Below are positions 1 through 8,965 of a DNA stretch of 64,000 bases, in pieces. A program made the translations under genes and the position numbers. Position 1 is the stretch's first letter. Every line of letters begins with the position of its first letter. The stretch is from Eurosta solidaginis (Eukaryota; Arthropoda; Insecta; Diptera; Tephritidae). The stretch lies in contig NC_090319.1 of assembly GCF_040869045.1 (NCBI RefSeq), positions 175,558,645 through 175,622,644 of the forward strand, given 5' to 3'. Below the pieces are notes generated by a model. That model did no database searches. It was not told where the DNA came from and worked only from the letters and a program-made list of their open reading frames with translations.

Positions 1-144
1 GAAAAGTAATCAATAATCGGAAAAAATCATGATTTTTTTTTTTTATTGTTTTTCTAATGGCATTCAATTAGTAATTACTTTTTTCGGAAAACAATTGAAA
101 TAATCATTAGCCATTAAAATAGGCATCTAATTAATTGATTACCA
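1..144. other. AT-rich flank of the first hAT insertion
   Basis: AT-rich sequence with repeated TAAT/ATTA motifs and a T-run near position 40. I see no ORF. It should be the continuation of the DNA on the far side of the hAT element ending at 5583, but the minus-strand reading frame of the RT fragment at 5592 cannot be followed across it, so the pre-insertion site was probably already outside coding sequence or has decayed. Confidence 0.4.
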
Positions 145-327
145 ATGCTAATTAGTGGCGTAACTACCTTGGGTGACACCCGGTGCGGAAGTTTGTTGCG
201 TCACCACATCGAAAGTAAAAAGCAATAAATTGTGTATGATAAAGGTCATGGATCATTTATTATTTGTAATATTGAAGAAATAACAAAACACAATAATAAC
301 TAAGACAGAAAAGGAATTGTTATACAA

Positions 328-760
328 TTAAAAGTTCTTCTTTCTAGATTTGACAGCTGCAAACTCAGCAATTACTACAACGAAATTTATATTTTGTATT
401 GACTCGTGTTCGGTGGCTAGTATACCGAGATTGCTAAGCCGCGATTGGGTCATTGTTGCCCGCAAATAGTTTTTTATTAATTTTAATTTACTGAAATTTC
501 TCTAACATGAAGCTACGGACACGCAAACCGTCATGAACAATTTCAGTGCAATCATAAGATTAGGAAGAGATTCTGTAAAATCCCATTCTACAATAAACTT
601 TAAAAAATCTAGAGACATCCACTCACCCCTTTTAAATGTCTTCGCGGTTTTGGTATCTCCAACATTAATTCGGTTTCTGAGACCTCATCATAAAAATCAG
701 TAAATTTAGATGTAGCTAATTTCAGTTCTTCAGTATTCGCCAAAAGCAAAGCATTAGTTT
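328..760 (-). pseudogene. hAT transposase, C-terminal dimerisation region, broken
   Basis: Minus-strand translation from about 760 to the TAA at 328-330 gives a recognisable hATC-type dimerisation domain. Visible pieces are LPNLMIALKLFMTVCVSVAS, then FSKLKLIKNYLRATM, then SRLSNLGILATEHE, ending AAVKSRKKNF and stop. In this family the SVASCER-FSKLKLIKNYLRSTM block is among the most conserved parts of the protein. A TAG sits where the conserved Glu before the FSKLK motif is expected (near 508), and further stops occur upstream, so no functional protein is made. The N-terminal zinc finger and catalytic core are absent, apparently lost around the gypsy insertion. The product would have been a nuclear DNA-binding transposase. 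Identification of the domain is confident; exact boundaries are approximate. Confidence 0.75.
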
Positions 761-987
761 GTACATCTTGAAGAGACAATTTAACAATTCACGCCAACCA
801 AACACAAAACACTTCACGAAACAAATGAGAAATGTTGCAACTGAGACGTCAAAAATCGCGAGTTTGGGACGAGGAATCCCCAAAGACAGCGTCAGACTCT
901 TTTGCGGAAATCCCCGCATTATACATAGAGCTGAGCTAGTGGGGAATCCTAGAAAAAGAAATTTTTGTGCTAGCGATTTTTTTTTTT

Positions 988-1315
988 TGTGGTGGCTTTG
1001 GGTATCCAATAATTAAAAAAATGTAAACCAGGTTCTTAGTTATTTATTTAAGCAATCCGAATATTACAAAGTATTATATATTACTGACTTAACTTCATGT
1101 GCAGAAATTGCGCTAAGACTTTTATAGCGGCCGAAAAACCTGTTGTTGAAAAACTGTTAGGTGATTATGTATTCCTTTTATGCTTTTTTCTTAAATTTGT
1201 TTATCATAATTGGGCATGCTGGATCGCCTGATTTATGTATTAGAACGGTGCTACCGCAATATATGCTAGATCACCTGATATATGCATTAACGTAAATATT
1301 GTGGGGCATTCCACA
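988..1315 (-). repeat. 3' LTR of the gypsy element
   Basis: 328 bp. On the plus strand it starts TGTGGTGGCTTTGGG and ends GGGGCATTCCACA, giving TG...CA ends and a short terminal inverted repeat (TGTGG/CCACA). It shares the first ~247 bp with the truncated copy at 5268-5514, with scattered substitutions. The minus-strand tract GAAGAAGGGGAGT just inside it is the likely polypurine tract. Confidence 0.8.
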
Positions 1316-1571
1316 AGTACTCCCCTTCTTCGAAAAAGATATTAATAGTATTACATGTTGGGAACAATTGATTTAGCGTATTGAAATCTGACGCGTTTTG
1401 GAGTTGCCGGCGTAGTTGAGCTGGAATCGGATTCAGATGGACGATACGATGAAGAAAAGCCAGATCTTCCGAATTGAAGTGACCCAGGTGAAGATGGTTC
1501 GGTAAGTGTTCTATCACTGTCGTCAAATTATTGGTGTTTTCACTAGCGGGCTGTTCATGTTCTACTAGCAA
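1287..1571 (-). pseudogene. gypsy pol C-terminal tail
   Basis: A 94-codon minus-strand frame begins MLVEHEQPASENTNN and runs through the polypurine tract into the 3' LTR, stopping at 1287. It follows the integrase frame (stop at 1583) and is probably the C-terminal tail of the polyprotein, separated from the integrase core by a short deletion or frameshift that removed the usual GPY/F-like region. No catalytic motif is visible. A coding sequence that overlaps the 3' LTR is seen in several gypsy groups. Assignment is by position only. Confidence 0.4.
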
Positions 1572-1582
1572 AAATACTGGTA

Positions 1583-2551
1583 TTAGGCGGTCTGACCACG
1601 TCGGGTGACGGATTGAGGAGCGAGGTTAGCGACGTGATATCTCAAACGTTCTGCGATATTTGAAGGTGGCAGCCCAGGATGAGGCGACGGAGCAAGAAAT
1701 TCTCCGGGTAGACGAAGCGGCTCACCGTAAAATAGATCGGCTGGAGTTGCTCGAAGGTCTTCCTTCCAAGAAGCGCGTTTTCCGAGTAGCAGGATAGGTA
1801 GCATGTCCACCCATGAATTATTTTCATGACATCGTATCGCATCCTTCAAATGGCGGTGTAGGCGTTCCACCATTCCATTAGACTGTGGATGGAAAGTGGT
1901 GGTGCGTATGTGTTTGCTGCCCAGGAAACGAGCGAGAGAGTTAAAAAGTTGACTTTCAAATTGTGTTCCTTGGTCGGTAGTAATTCGCAGTGGTACTCCA
2001 TAGCGGCATATCCACCCCGCAAAAAGCGTGCAGGCAACACATTCAGCTCCAATGTTATCGATAGGGAACACCTCTGAGAACCCTGTGAATCGATCGATTA
2101 TCGTCAGGCAATTACGGTAGCCTTTAGATGGGGCATATGGTCCGATAATTTCTACGTGAATATGTTCAAAGCGGCGTGTGCGTCCTGGAAAATCATGAAT
2201 AGGTGATAAGACATGACGCGTTACCTTATTTCGCTGGCAGGATGTGCATGTGCGAGCCCACAGTCTACAGTCTCGGTTAATGTTGGGCCAGACATAGCGT
2301 TGTGTTACCAGTTTTGTAGAAGCTCGTACCCCAGGATTACTGACACTATGAAGGGCGTCAAAAATTCTCTTCCTCAGAGGTTCAGGAACAAATGGGCGAA
2401 TTAAGTCACCGGAAACATCGCAGTATATAGGTTTATCACATCCTGGAATAATGACAGGACGCAGGGCAAGTGCATCGTCTTGTTGGCCCTGTATACGTCG
2501 TTGAAGTTCTTCATCGCCTGCTTGTGCATCGGCAAGCTCATTGACATACAC
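1583..2551 (-). pseudogene. gypsy integrase (with RNase H/integrase linker)
   Basis: A 322-codon frame, the best-preserved part of the element. It contains the integrase HHCC zinc-binding region, with histidines in FDALHSVSNPG and cysteines in ARTCTSCQRNK. The core follows with catalytic positions in IIGPYAPSKG and TTDQGTQFESQLF, and the conserved HPQSNGMVERLHRHLKDA. This enzyme inserts retroelement cDNA into host DNA in the nucleus. The first catalytic Asp, usually in a VDIVGP-like motif, appears as VEIIGP, so the D is substituted by E and the enzyme was probably dead. The frame ends early (GQTA, stop), before the C-terminal domain. The upstream frame (to about 2640) continues into the RNase H tail after a break. 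Confidence 0.8.
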
Positions 2552-2641
2552 TGCTGCTGAGATTTCTTCAATGCGGGAAAGGGTATCAGCAACGATCTTA
2601 TCTTTGTCAGCTATGTGTTGGATGTCGGTGGCGAATAAAGT

Positions 2642-3432
2642 CTAAGCGATGAAACTGCCACGGCGTCGCTGGGTCCAGATCCTGGGCAAAAGCACAAAGC
2701 AATGTTTTATGATCCGTAAAGATCGTGATGTGCCAAGCCTCACAAATATAACGAAATTTTCGTAATGCAGCGTAGATAGCGTGCAGCTCACGATCGTATG
2801 GGCAGTCCTTCCGAAGTGCGGGTTGTAGTTTTTGGCTGAAAAACGCGAGTGGCTCACAGTTTTGTCCCCGCCGTTGCAGGAGGACAGCTCCGATAGCGTA
2901 CTCAGATGCATCAGTAAAAATAGCCCACGGAAGCGTTGTATCCGGGTATACCAGTAACTTAGCTTTTCGTAATTCCTTCCTGCATGCGAAAAAAGCAGCT
3001 TCGCCCTCCGGTGTCCATTCTACCGGATTAGAACCTTTAATATATGCCCCTTGACCTCACGCAGTTTACGTATCGTTGCAGGCCGAGGAATGTTGACGAT
3101 CGCCTCCACTTTCGCAGGAAGCGGTAAAATTCTTTGTGCAGAAATGCGATGCCTAAGGAAATCTACTTCTGCCTGCCCAAAACGGCATTTAGCAGTGTTG
3201 ATTACGACACCGAATTTCGCAAGGTGCTCAAATAGAACTCGAAGATGTTTACGGTGTTCTTCCCTGTCTTTAGATGCGATGAGAATTTCATCAATATAAG
3301 GGAAAGTCGATAAACCGATGGAATGTTTGTGCGGTATTCGGTAGTCCGAACGTCATGAACGGGAACTCGAAAAGCCCAAATGGCGTAATTATAGCTGTTT
3401 TGCTGATGTCGTCGGTGGCCACTGGTATTTGA
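2642..3432 (-). pseudogene. gypsy RT palm/connection and RNase H, frameshifted
   Basis: Read on the minus strand, 3503-3291 gives [20 protein letters not shown] and FEFPFMTFGLPNTAQTF, the standard gypsy RT block. The next frame begins IDEILIASKDREEH, the remnant of the YIDD-type active site followed by the block normally written HLRxLFERL. 3290-3050 yields the thumb (AKCRFGQAEVDFL). 2911-2642 carries RNase H-like pieces, including FSAKNYNPHFGRTAHTIVSC in a shifted frame. Several frame changes and stops separate these pieces. Together with the adjacent protease/RT frame they show a normal gypsy pol order (PR-RT-RNase H-IN). Confidence 0.65.
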
Positions 3433-4281
3433 TTAAAGGCGCGTACCAGGACGATGGTCGAGAATATCGTTTTGCCAGAGAGATTGGCAGTGAAGTCCTC
3501 CAACGCGAACAGGATATCGATCTGGTATTGTTCGTGCGTTCAGTTGTCGATAGTCCCCGCGTGGACGCCATTCACCTGACTTTTTCGGAACAAGATGGAG
3601 CTGGGATGACCAGGGGCTTTTCGATCGTTGAGTAATTCCTAGTTGCATCATTTTATCGAACTCCGCCATGGCAATTTTTAGTTTGTCAGGAGGGAGACGC
3701 CGCGCTTTGCTTGATATGGGAAGTCCAGGTGTAGTGGCTATGTGATGTACTGTAGCGTGCTTCGCTGTTAAGCATATACCTTCAGGTATCGTCAAACTTG
3801 TGAAATCTTTGAGAAGATCCGACCATGAAGAATCGAGTAGTGCGACTTTGATTTCTGATACAACTTTAGATATCGACATTTTGCATGAGGTCGTTAAGCC
3901 AGTTGTTGAGTCGATGAGGCAGCTGTTCTGCAGGTCAGGTAAAATGCCGAAATGCGCTAAAAAATCTGCGCCGATAATAGGTTTGGTCGTGTCAGCTACA
4001 ACGAAGCGCCATTTGAAATCGCGTCTCAGGCCCAAGTTCAGCGATAGGGTTATACAGCCATATGTGTTGAGGGTTAAGCCGTTGGCCGCAATAAGGGAGT
4101 AGTTTATTCGTTTTAGTGCACCAGGAGCAAGAGATTTCGGAAATGTGCAGAGGTCAGCGCCAGTGACTACCAGATATTGGACTTTGGTGACACGATCAGT
4201 TACGAAAAGACGGTTTGATTTAAATGAGGGGCCGCTAATCGCCGCTAACGGTCCGTTGTAGCATTTCCCTGGAACGAGCAA
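3433..4281 (-). pseudogene. gypsy protease and N-terminal reverse transcriptase
   Basis: A 282-codon frame. Near residue 38 it has [14 protein letters not shown], the retropepsin DTGA motif with Asp changed to Thr (VTGADL), which would abolish protease activity. From about residue 165 it enters the RT fingers: [18 protein letters not shown], then [20 protein letters not shown], then [19 protein letters not shown] and [17 protein letters not shown]. The frame then shifts ([12 protein letters not shown]) and RT continues in the frame ending at 3291. The order and motifs fit a Ty3/gypsy polyprotein of the CsRn1 or mag-like type. Confidence 0.75.
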
Positions 4282-4352
4282 GGAGTTCTACAATGTTTGG
4301 CTTTCCTACCATAGCGTTGATGATACCAACACATATTATTTTCGGGTGCTGG

Positions 4353-5036
4353 TCAGGCTGCTTGAGAATTCGAACGAGGTCTGGAGCGAGAGCGAGACCG
4401 TGCACCGAGCATGTGGCCCTTGAACGCAGAGGCTAATTCATTAATTGAAACTTCCAGACGGGAAAATCGTGCCTCTAATGCTGTTGTCGTTGGCTCCTGT
4501 ACGGTGTTTATGTGTGCTGTCGGCAATGCGATTTCGTGGATTTCGTCAGCAAGACTTGCCAGCTTTTCTAGATTAATATCTGCTGATGCGAGTATATACT
4601 TCGTTGTCATCGGTAATCTGCTGAGCCATGTGGTACGTAAAATATATCCAGGCACGGAGTCATCTAGGTTCTTGAGATGCCGGAGAAACTGTGATGGTTT
4701 TCTATTGCCCAATGTCTCTTTATCGAGCAGCATCTGCAGGCGTGCCTCTCGAGAAAGTGTAAGGCGTTCAACTAACGTTTCCTTGAGGCGACTCTAAGGC
4801 GTATCTGCTGGCACGCTTAAGAGAATATCTTCAACCTCAGTGGCGGCTTTGGCGTCTAGCTGCGATGAAGCGTAGTGATACCTTGTTAGTTCGTCAGTGA
4901 TTCCGGAAAGATGAAACTGCCCTTCAAGTTGGGCGAACCATAAAGCTGGGCGTTCGGCATTGAAAGCGGGCTCCGTATCGAAACACGTTGAAGTGGCGCC
5001 GTATTATCAGGCGGTGTATCAGTGTTGTTTGGCATG
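4353..5036 (-). pseudogene. gypsy gag (CsRn1-like), interrupted
   Basis: Translation from the ATG at 5034-5036 starts MPNNTDTPPDNTAPLQ and includes LWFAQLEGQFHLSGITDEL, a block typical of CsRn1-clade capsid proteins. The frame meets TAG near 4796, where family members read straight on, and continues as RLKETLVERLTLS and the 126-codon frame 4733-4353. A second block there reads QFLRHLKNLDDSVPGYILRT. The C-terminus is arginine/serine-rich (GARSRSRSRPRSNSQAA). No CCHC knuckle is visible, which agrees with the CsRn1 group. The protein would form the particle shell; this copy cannot be translated through. Confidence 0.65.
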
Positions 5037-5247
5037 ACGATATCAGTGAATCACACCACCATAAAAAGATGATAATTCTCAAAAATTCCAAAGGAAATTC
5101 GAACTTTGTACGTGGACGATAGCACTATGTTTGCGTTCGTTTTCTAAAACCAGACCACAAAGTGCACTGAAAAAATGCACTTGCAATTTCGCGGAATAGT
5201 TAACGCAATATAATTTACTTCCAAAACTGCTAAAAACTAATCACGCG

Positions 5248-5265
5248 ATCACGTCGGGGTCACCA
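5248..5265 (-). promoter_or_regulatory. Primer-binding site, tRNA-Trp type
   Basis: The plus strand reads ATCACGTCGGGGTCACCA here, identical to the 3' end (with CCA) of eukaryotic tRNA-Trp as I remember it. On the minus strand this is TGGTGACCCCGACGTGAT, two bases from the 5' LTR edge at 5268. It primes minus-strand cDNA synthesis. tRNA-Trp priming is characteristic of CsRn1-clade elements. Confidence 0.8.
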
Positions 5266-5267
5266 GT

Positions 5268-5514
5268 TGTGGTGGCTTTGGGTATCCCATAATTAAAAAA
5301 ATGAAAACTTGGTTCTTAGTTCTTTATTTAAGCGATCCGAATATTACAAATTATTATAAATTACTGACTTAACTTCATGTGCAGAAATTGCGCTAAGACT
5401 TTTATAGCTGCCGGAAAACCCGTTGTTGAAAAACTGTTAGGTGATTATGTATTCCTTTTACGCTTTGTTCTTAAATTTGTTTATCATAATTGGGCATGCT
5501 GGATCGCCTGATTT
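5268..5514 (-). repeat. 5' LTR of the gypsy element, truncated
   Basis: About 247 bp matching the start of the 988-1315 LTR with roughly a dozen differences. Homology stops abruptly after GGATCGCCTGATTT at 5514 and continues as hAT terminal sequence. The missing part is the outer edge (U3 start), including the expected target-site duplication, so a post-insertion deletion is likely. Confidence 0.8.
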
Positions 5515-5591
5515 GGGTCACCCCAAAAAAGGTGACACCCGGTGCGGACCGCCCCCGCCCACCTCCCCTTTGCTCCGCCACTGATGCTAAT

Positions 5592-6060
5592 TGAAATTCA
5601 AAAGGTCTGGTGACAACACAACATTTATTGATGTTCAGTTTGAGACAATTCAAGGTGCACCACTGATTAAGTGAATTGAGATCAAGTTGTAACATATGAC
5701 TATCACTTACATCACGGTACAAGTTTGACGTCATCCGCGAACATTAGGCGCCTAGCGAATTTAAAGCAATTCGGTAGTTCATTTATAAATAAAATAAACA
5801 GCAATGATCTGCATTGAGTACCCTGAGGGATACCTGATGTTATAGAAGGTAAAGACGTGGAAGGAAATGTAGGCGATGTAGGAATGCTATGATTCTCATA
5901 AACATTCTGAAAAAAATTTTGTATTGTAAGAGATAGCGACATCATATTCCAAGTTCGTTGGGAATCCATTTTTTTTCCTTCTGGAATCTATATATTTCCA
6001 AAAGGTTCTGGGATTGAATTTAAAATTCGTTTCTACGGAGTACATATAGTGCCTAAATAA
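5592..6060 (-). pseudogene. Non-LTR reverse transcriptase fragment
   Basis: The frame 5969-5712 gives FFQNVYENHSIP, then SGIPQGTQCRSLLFILFINE (the conserved PQG.PLLF block) and LMFADDVKL, the ADD catalytic motif. A frameshift follows, and the adjacent frame continues DSHMLQLDLNSLNQWCTLNC and LKLNINKC, the usual region after FADD. Upstream, 6060-5970 reads HYMYSVETNFKFNPRTFWKY, the linker before RT. Between NVYENHS and SGIPQG the RT fingers and part of the palm (about 120 residues) are deleted. The enzyme would carry out target-primed reverse transcription; this fragment cannot. Confidence 0.7.
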
Positions 6061-6184
6061 CTTATGAAAATGATCATACTCCTTTCTTAAATGAATGAAG
6101 TTTAGACGATTGACTTCAGAATTATTTTCCTAGAACCTCTTAAAAGCTCAATTCTTTTTATTTCTTAAGTTACAGGGTCTTAGA

Positions 6185-6463
6185 TTGAACCAAGGTGGCT
6201 TGTTTATAGCTGCGCATCTTTTTAAAGAAACAAAATTAGAGATGGCTTGCGCACAATATTTCGTAGGAAGCATTGGGACGGCCGGAATTTTTCAGAAACT
6301 CTCAATCGGAAGAGTGCAAAAAACTATTAATAGACTTATAATGGGCACTCATGTAATCACGCCGAACTGGTGGTTCATCTTTTACGATATCGAAACTATA
6401 AGACATAATACAGAGAAAAATTACCTTATGATGGAAGCTATTATTCAAAATTGGAATGAATAG
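6185..6463 (+). CDS. Unidentified 92-codon ORF inside the non-LTR remnant
   Basis: A plus-strand frame starting MNQGGLFIAAHLFKETKLEM, ending EAIIQNWNE and TAG. It is opposite in orientation to the surrounding endonuclease/RT remnants and occupies a stretch (about 6130-6490) with no minus-strand non-LTR homology, so it may be foreign sequence inserted there. A pyrimidine-rich tract ending TTACAG lies just upstream of the frame (6162-6175), and the open frame extends through it as GLRLNQGG, so it could be an internal exon. Composition looks protein-like (Trp, Cys and Gly spread evenly) but I recognise no family. Could be chance. Confidence 0.3.
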   Translation: MNQGGLFIAAHLFKETKLEMACAQYFVGSIGTAGIFQKLSIGRVQKTINRLIMGTHVITPNWWFIFYDIETIRHNTEKNYLMMEAIIQNWNE

Positions 6464-6504
6464 ACATTCATGGCATGATTATTTTAAATTTTGAGTAACA
6501 CATA

Positions 6505-7330
6505 TTAGATGTAGGATTCTATTATTATCATTCTGAACTCATTTACGCTTACGACATAGATTTCGACGTTAGAGCTAAGATTATGCAGTATTAAGGTTTT
6601 ATTATGATTCTCCCAAAAGATATTGGGTAGATTAAAGTCGCTTAAGAAAATAATTTCATTACCAGACTTTAGAGAATTTGAGATTGCAATCACATTTTCT
6701 ATATGTTTCACATACATTTCTATATCACTACCAGGAGTAAGAGACTAAGGTATTAATGATTTGTTGCTAGAAAATTAACTCTAATGCAGATTTGATCTAA
6801 CAACTCATCTTAGCTCTTAAATAAATAAATAATAAATGTAAGGCGCGATAACCTCCGAAGAGATCTAAGGCCGAGCTTCTCTTCCAATTTGCTTGCCAAA
6901 CACTGCCGAGGGGCGACACCGCTTAGAAAATTTTTCTTCTAATTGAAAAACCCTATTTCTAAAATTTTGATGTTGCTTTGCTCGGGCGCGAACCCAGGGC
7001 ATACTGTGTGATAGGCGGAGCACGCTACCATCACACAACGGTGGCCGCATCTTAGCTCTTACAGCCAGTAAAACATCATCACCATTTTGATGTCCGGTAG
7101 CTTGAACATCACGATTCTTTCGGTACACATTATAATGATCATCGAAGTATTCGCTTGAAGATATGGCACAGTTCAGCCAAGTTTCAGTAAAGCCACGAAC
7201 TCATATTCATGATGTCATGTATCACGATGAAGTTGGCCGGGTTTGGTGCGCATGTCACCAACGTTCTGATAGTGTAAAGGGTATTTTGAGCAATTGATAC
7301 GTTGAGATTTTGCGGCACCATAACATTTAT
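6505..7330 (-). pseudogene. Non-LTR endonuclease (AP-like), split by a SINE
   Basis: From the right: a YQN-like start (HYQNVGDMRTKPGQLH, near 7270), SSEYFDDHYNVYRKDRD-like sequence (seen as MYRKNRDVQATGHQNGDD then VLLAVRAKM at 7128-7040), the SINE, then 6730-6505 with NEIIFLSDFNLPNIFW. The DFN triplet is part of the APE-type endonuclease active site. The two halves join in register across the SINE once one copy of its 13-bp TSD is removed. Stops occur on both sides. The domain nicks target DNA to start retrotransposition. Confidence 0.65.
6820..7048 (-). mobile_element. tRNA-derived SINE, copy 1 (internal deletion)
   Basis: Minus-strand head reads GCGGCCACCGTTGTGTGATG, with an A-box-like segment (GATGGTAGCGTGCTCC) and a B box GGTTCGCGCCC. 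The end near 6836-6820 is TTACATTTATTATTTATT. It is flanked by the 13-bp target-site duplication ATCTTAGCTCTTA (6807-6819 and 7049-7061). Compared with the copy at 15431-15772, about 110 bp are deleted between TTCCAATTTGC and TTGCCAAACACTG. Transcribed by RNA polymerase III and mobilised by a LINE partner. Confidence 0.85.
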
Positions 7331-8957
7331 GTGTTGCATCTCCCCGCTTTTAAAAAAATTTAAACGGCTGCACTATTAAATTGGCTGACCAAATGTTAGA
7401 GCTTATCGTAAAGCATAGGAGAAGTTCCAGGTTTAAAGTTCATTCTTTTTAAAGAGTATGTATAGATACCTCTTTTAATAAGCGCATTACAATATAAGTT
7501 TGTTGATTTGATTGAAGTATGGGTACGCACAGAGTGGACTCTGAAAGCCGAGCCGAGATTTTCAGTGCGATAAAGATTGTCATTGCGATCAATGATGACA
7601 TGATATGAAACTTCTCGCTCTCTGAGAGCGCGTGAAAATGTGCATTTTTTATAACATTGACCATAGATGCCATCATCCTCAAAATCAAATTTGGGCATTT
7701 CGGAATAACTTTGGGGTATTTTACATGGTAAAGGTTTAATTTATGATTTTCACCGAAAACTTACTCAAGATTGTCAAATGGGATATCAAAAAACTCGAAT
7801 TTTTTCAGGATCACAAATACAAAAAAAAGCTTATTTTACCCGTTAAAAATTTTTCTGTGACAACACGTGAAATTTAATTTTTTGATAGCTAAGATAAAAT
7901 GTACTTATCTCTTTTCGTGCGTTAATATAACAGCTCATTTAATTTTGTTATTTCTTGTACCTTTTTTACAAATTTTTGATCCGCTTATGTAGTTGAATAC
8001 ACTTGAAATGAAAAATAATGAAAACGCACCGATTTTCTTGGAATTTTTTTTGCGCGGTTTACGCAACTCTGATCTTCAAGACCCATTCTTGGAAACGAAT
8101 GAAGTTTGTTTACAATTGAATGAACCAATGTTTACAATTGAATGAACTTTAAGACCCATTCCTGGAAACGAATTGAGAGAGAATGAATGTTTCGTATCAT
8201 GTCATCATTGATTGCGATAAAACTAATTACATACAAGTCAATACAATAAGCTTGTGTATAACACAGTGAACGCCGACAAGAGCGGAGCGCAAATCCGATG
8301 AATGCGAGAAAACAGTTTCAAAGCGTTTTGCGCGCTCTTTTGCATTGTTGATGTTTGCTTTTTAGCGTGCAGTCGTGTTTTTAATGGTATAAAAATAAAA
8401 AAAATGGATGACGATCAAATAATAAGTGAATTGTTTTCTTTTAGTGTAATTGGATGTTTTCCAAATTCTGGGGTGTTAATAATTGCATTAATCACACTAG
8501 GAGAAACAAACTACTCTTCATCGGATGAATCCATTACCGTGTACAGCAATTTTATAAACATAAATGAACAACAAGATAAAAGCAAAACAGATGGAATAAA
8601 CAGAATTTCAGCACTGATTCTCGCATTCACTGTGTTATATACAAATTTTCTTCTCGCTCGGCATCAGCGCTCACTCTGTTCGTACCCGTAGAGACGTATT
8701 CAACTATATCATTAGCAGTGACAGCTGTGACTGAAGGTTTAAACGAAGCCAAGTGTAACTATTTTACGGGAAAGCAACAGCGAGTTCTTCGCTTGGATTG
8801 CATCCAACAACAACTCTACGACTCTTTGCATTCTTTTTTGCGCTTTTCTCCTTATTTCTCTTGATGCTGAGATCGGAAGAGCTGGCATCAGCAGTAACAT
8901 TAACACTCTTGCTTACCTTTTTTTTCTGACTGTTAAGAGCTTTAGAGCACTCAGCGA
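7331..8957. other. Intergenic; weak ORFs only
   Basis: AT-rich. The 100-codon minus frame (7698-7396, MPKFDFEDDGIYGQCYKKC) and the 129-codon plus frame (8302-8691, MRENSFKAFCALFCIVDVC) have no family I recognise. A local direct duplication containing AAGACCCATTC(T/C)TGGAAACG lies at about 8079-8175, with TTTACAATTGAATGAAC repeated in tandem at 8108 and 8132. Segments at about 8250-8290 and 8630-8680 form an imperfect inverted repeat (TATAACACAGTGAAYGC), so 8250-8690 may be an unrecognised MITE. Confidence 0.35.
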
Positions 8958-8965
8958 GGTGATAT

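Larger units (their letters stand above)
988..5514 (-). mobile_element. Ty3/gypsy LTR retrotransposon, CsRn1-like, degenerate, 5' LTR truncated
   Basis: Two direct repeats starting TGTGGTGGCTTTGGGTATC (988 and 5268) flank minus-strand gag, protease, RT, RNase H and integrase remnants in gypsy order. The primer-binding site next to the right (5') LTR matches the 3' end of tRNA-Trp, a hallmark of the CsRn1 clade. A purine-rich tract on the minus strand (about 1318-1334) precedes the left (3') LTR. The 3' LTR is complete at 328 bp, but the 5' LTR lacks its outer ~80 bp, which are replaced by hAT end sequence from 5515. Coding is interrupted by several stops and frameshifts, so this copy is dead. 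It inserted into the hAT element of 153-5583 and is therefore younger than it. Confidence 0.85.
153..5583 (-). mobile_element. hAT DNA transposon remnant with a gypsy element nested inside
   Basis: The left end begins TAGTGGCGTAACTACC and the right end, read on the minus strand, begins CAGTGGCGGAGCAAAG, matching the CAGTGGCG termini of many animal hAT elements. The eight bases before the left end (145-152) and after the right end (5584-5591) are both ATGCTAAT, a perfect 8-bp target-site duplication as expected for hAT. A subterminal GGTGACACCCGGTGCGG block occurs near both ends (about 172-188 and 5531-5547). The C-terminal part of a hAT transposase lies just inside the left end on the minus strand. 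The rest of the interior (988-5514) is an LTR retrotransposon, and most of the transposase is missing. The TSD is direct evidence; the family assignment is from known hAT features. Confidence 0.85.
5592..7330 (-). mobile_element. jockey/CR1-like non-LTR retrotransposon remnant
   Basis: Minus-strand fragments appear in the correct order: the endonuclease start with a YQN motif (near 7300), endonuclease (7250-6505), linker (6060-5970) and RT core (5969-5592). The copy is split by a SINE at 6807-7061 and by about 350 bp of unrelated sequence (roughly 6130-6490). It has several stops and an internal RT deletion, and its 3' part is cut by the hAT at 5583. No tail or TSD for the non-LTR element itself can be seen. 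Clade is inferred from motif style only. Confidence 0.65.

Noticed and set aside
1..144. Continuation of the RT fragment beyond the hAT
   Set aside because: Minus-strand translation past the TSD gives stops and no RT motif.
722..1016. Overlapping 95- and 85-codon frames on both strands
   Set aside because: They span hAT interior and run into the gypsy LTR; no motif beyond possible hAT remnants in another frame.
5248..5265. tRNA-Trp gene
   Set aside because: Only the 3' 18 bases match, next to an LTR; it is a primer-binding site.
8302..8691. 129-codon plus frame
   Set aside because: Hydrophobic, low-information translation of AT-rich DNA; may lie in an unrecognised inverted repeat. Not called as a gene.
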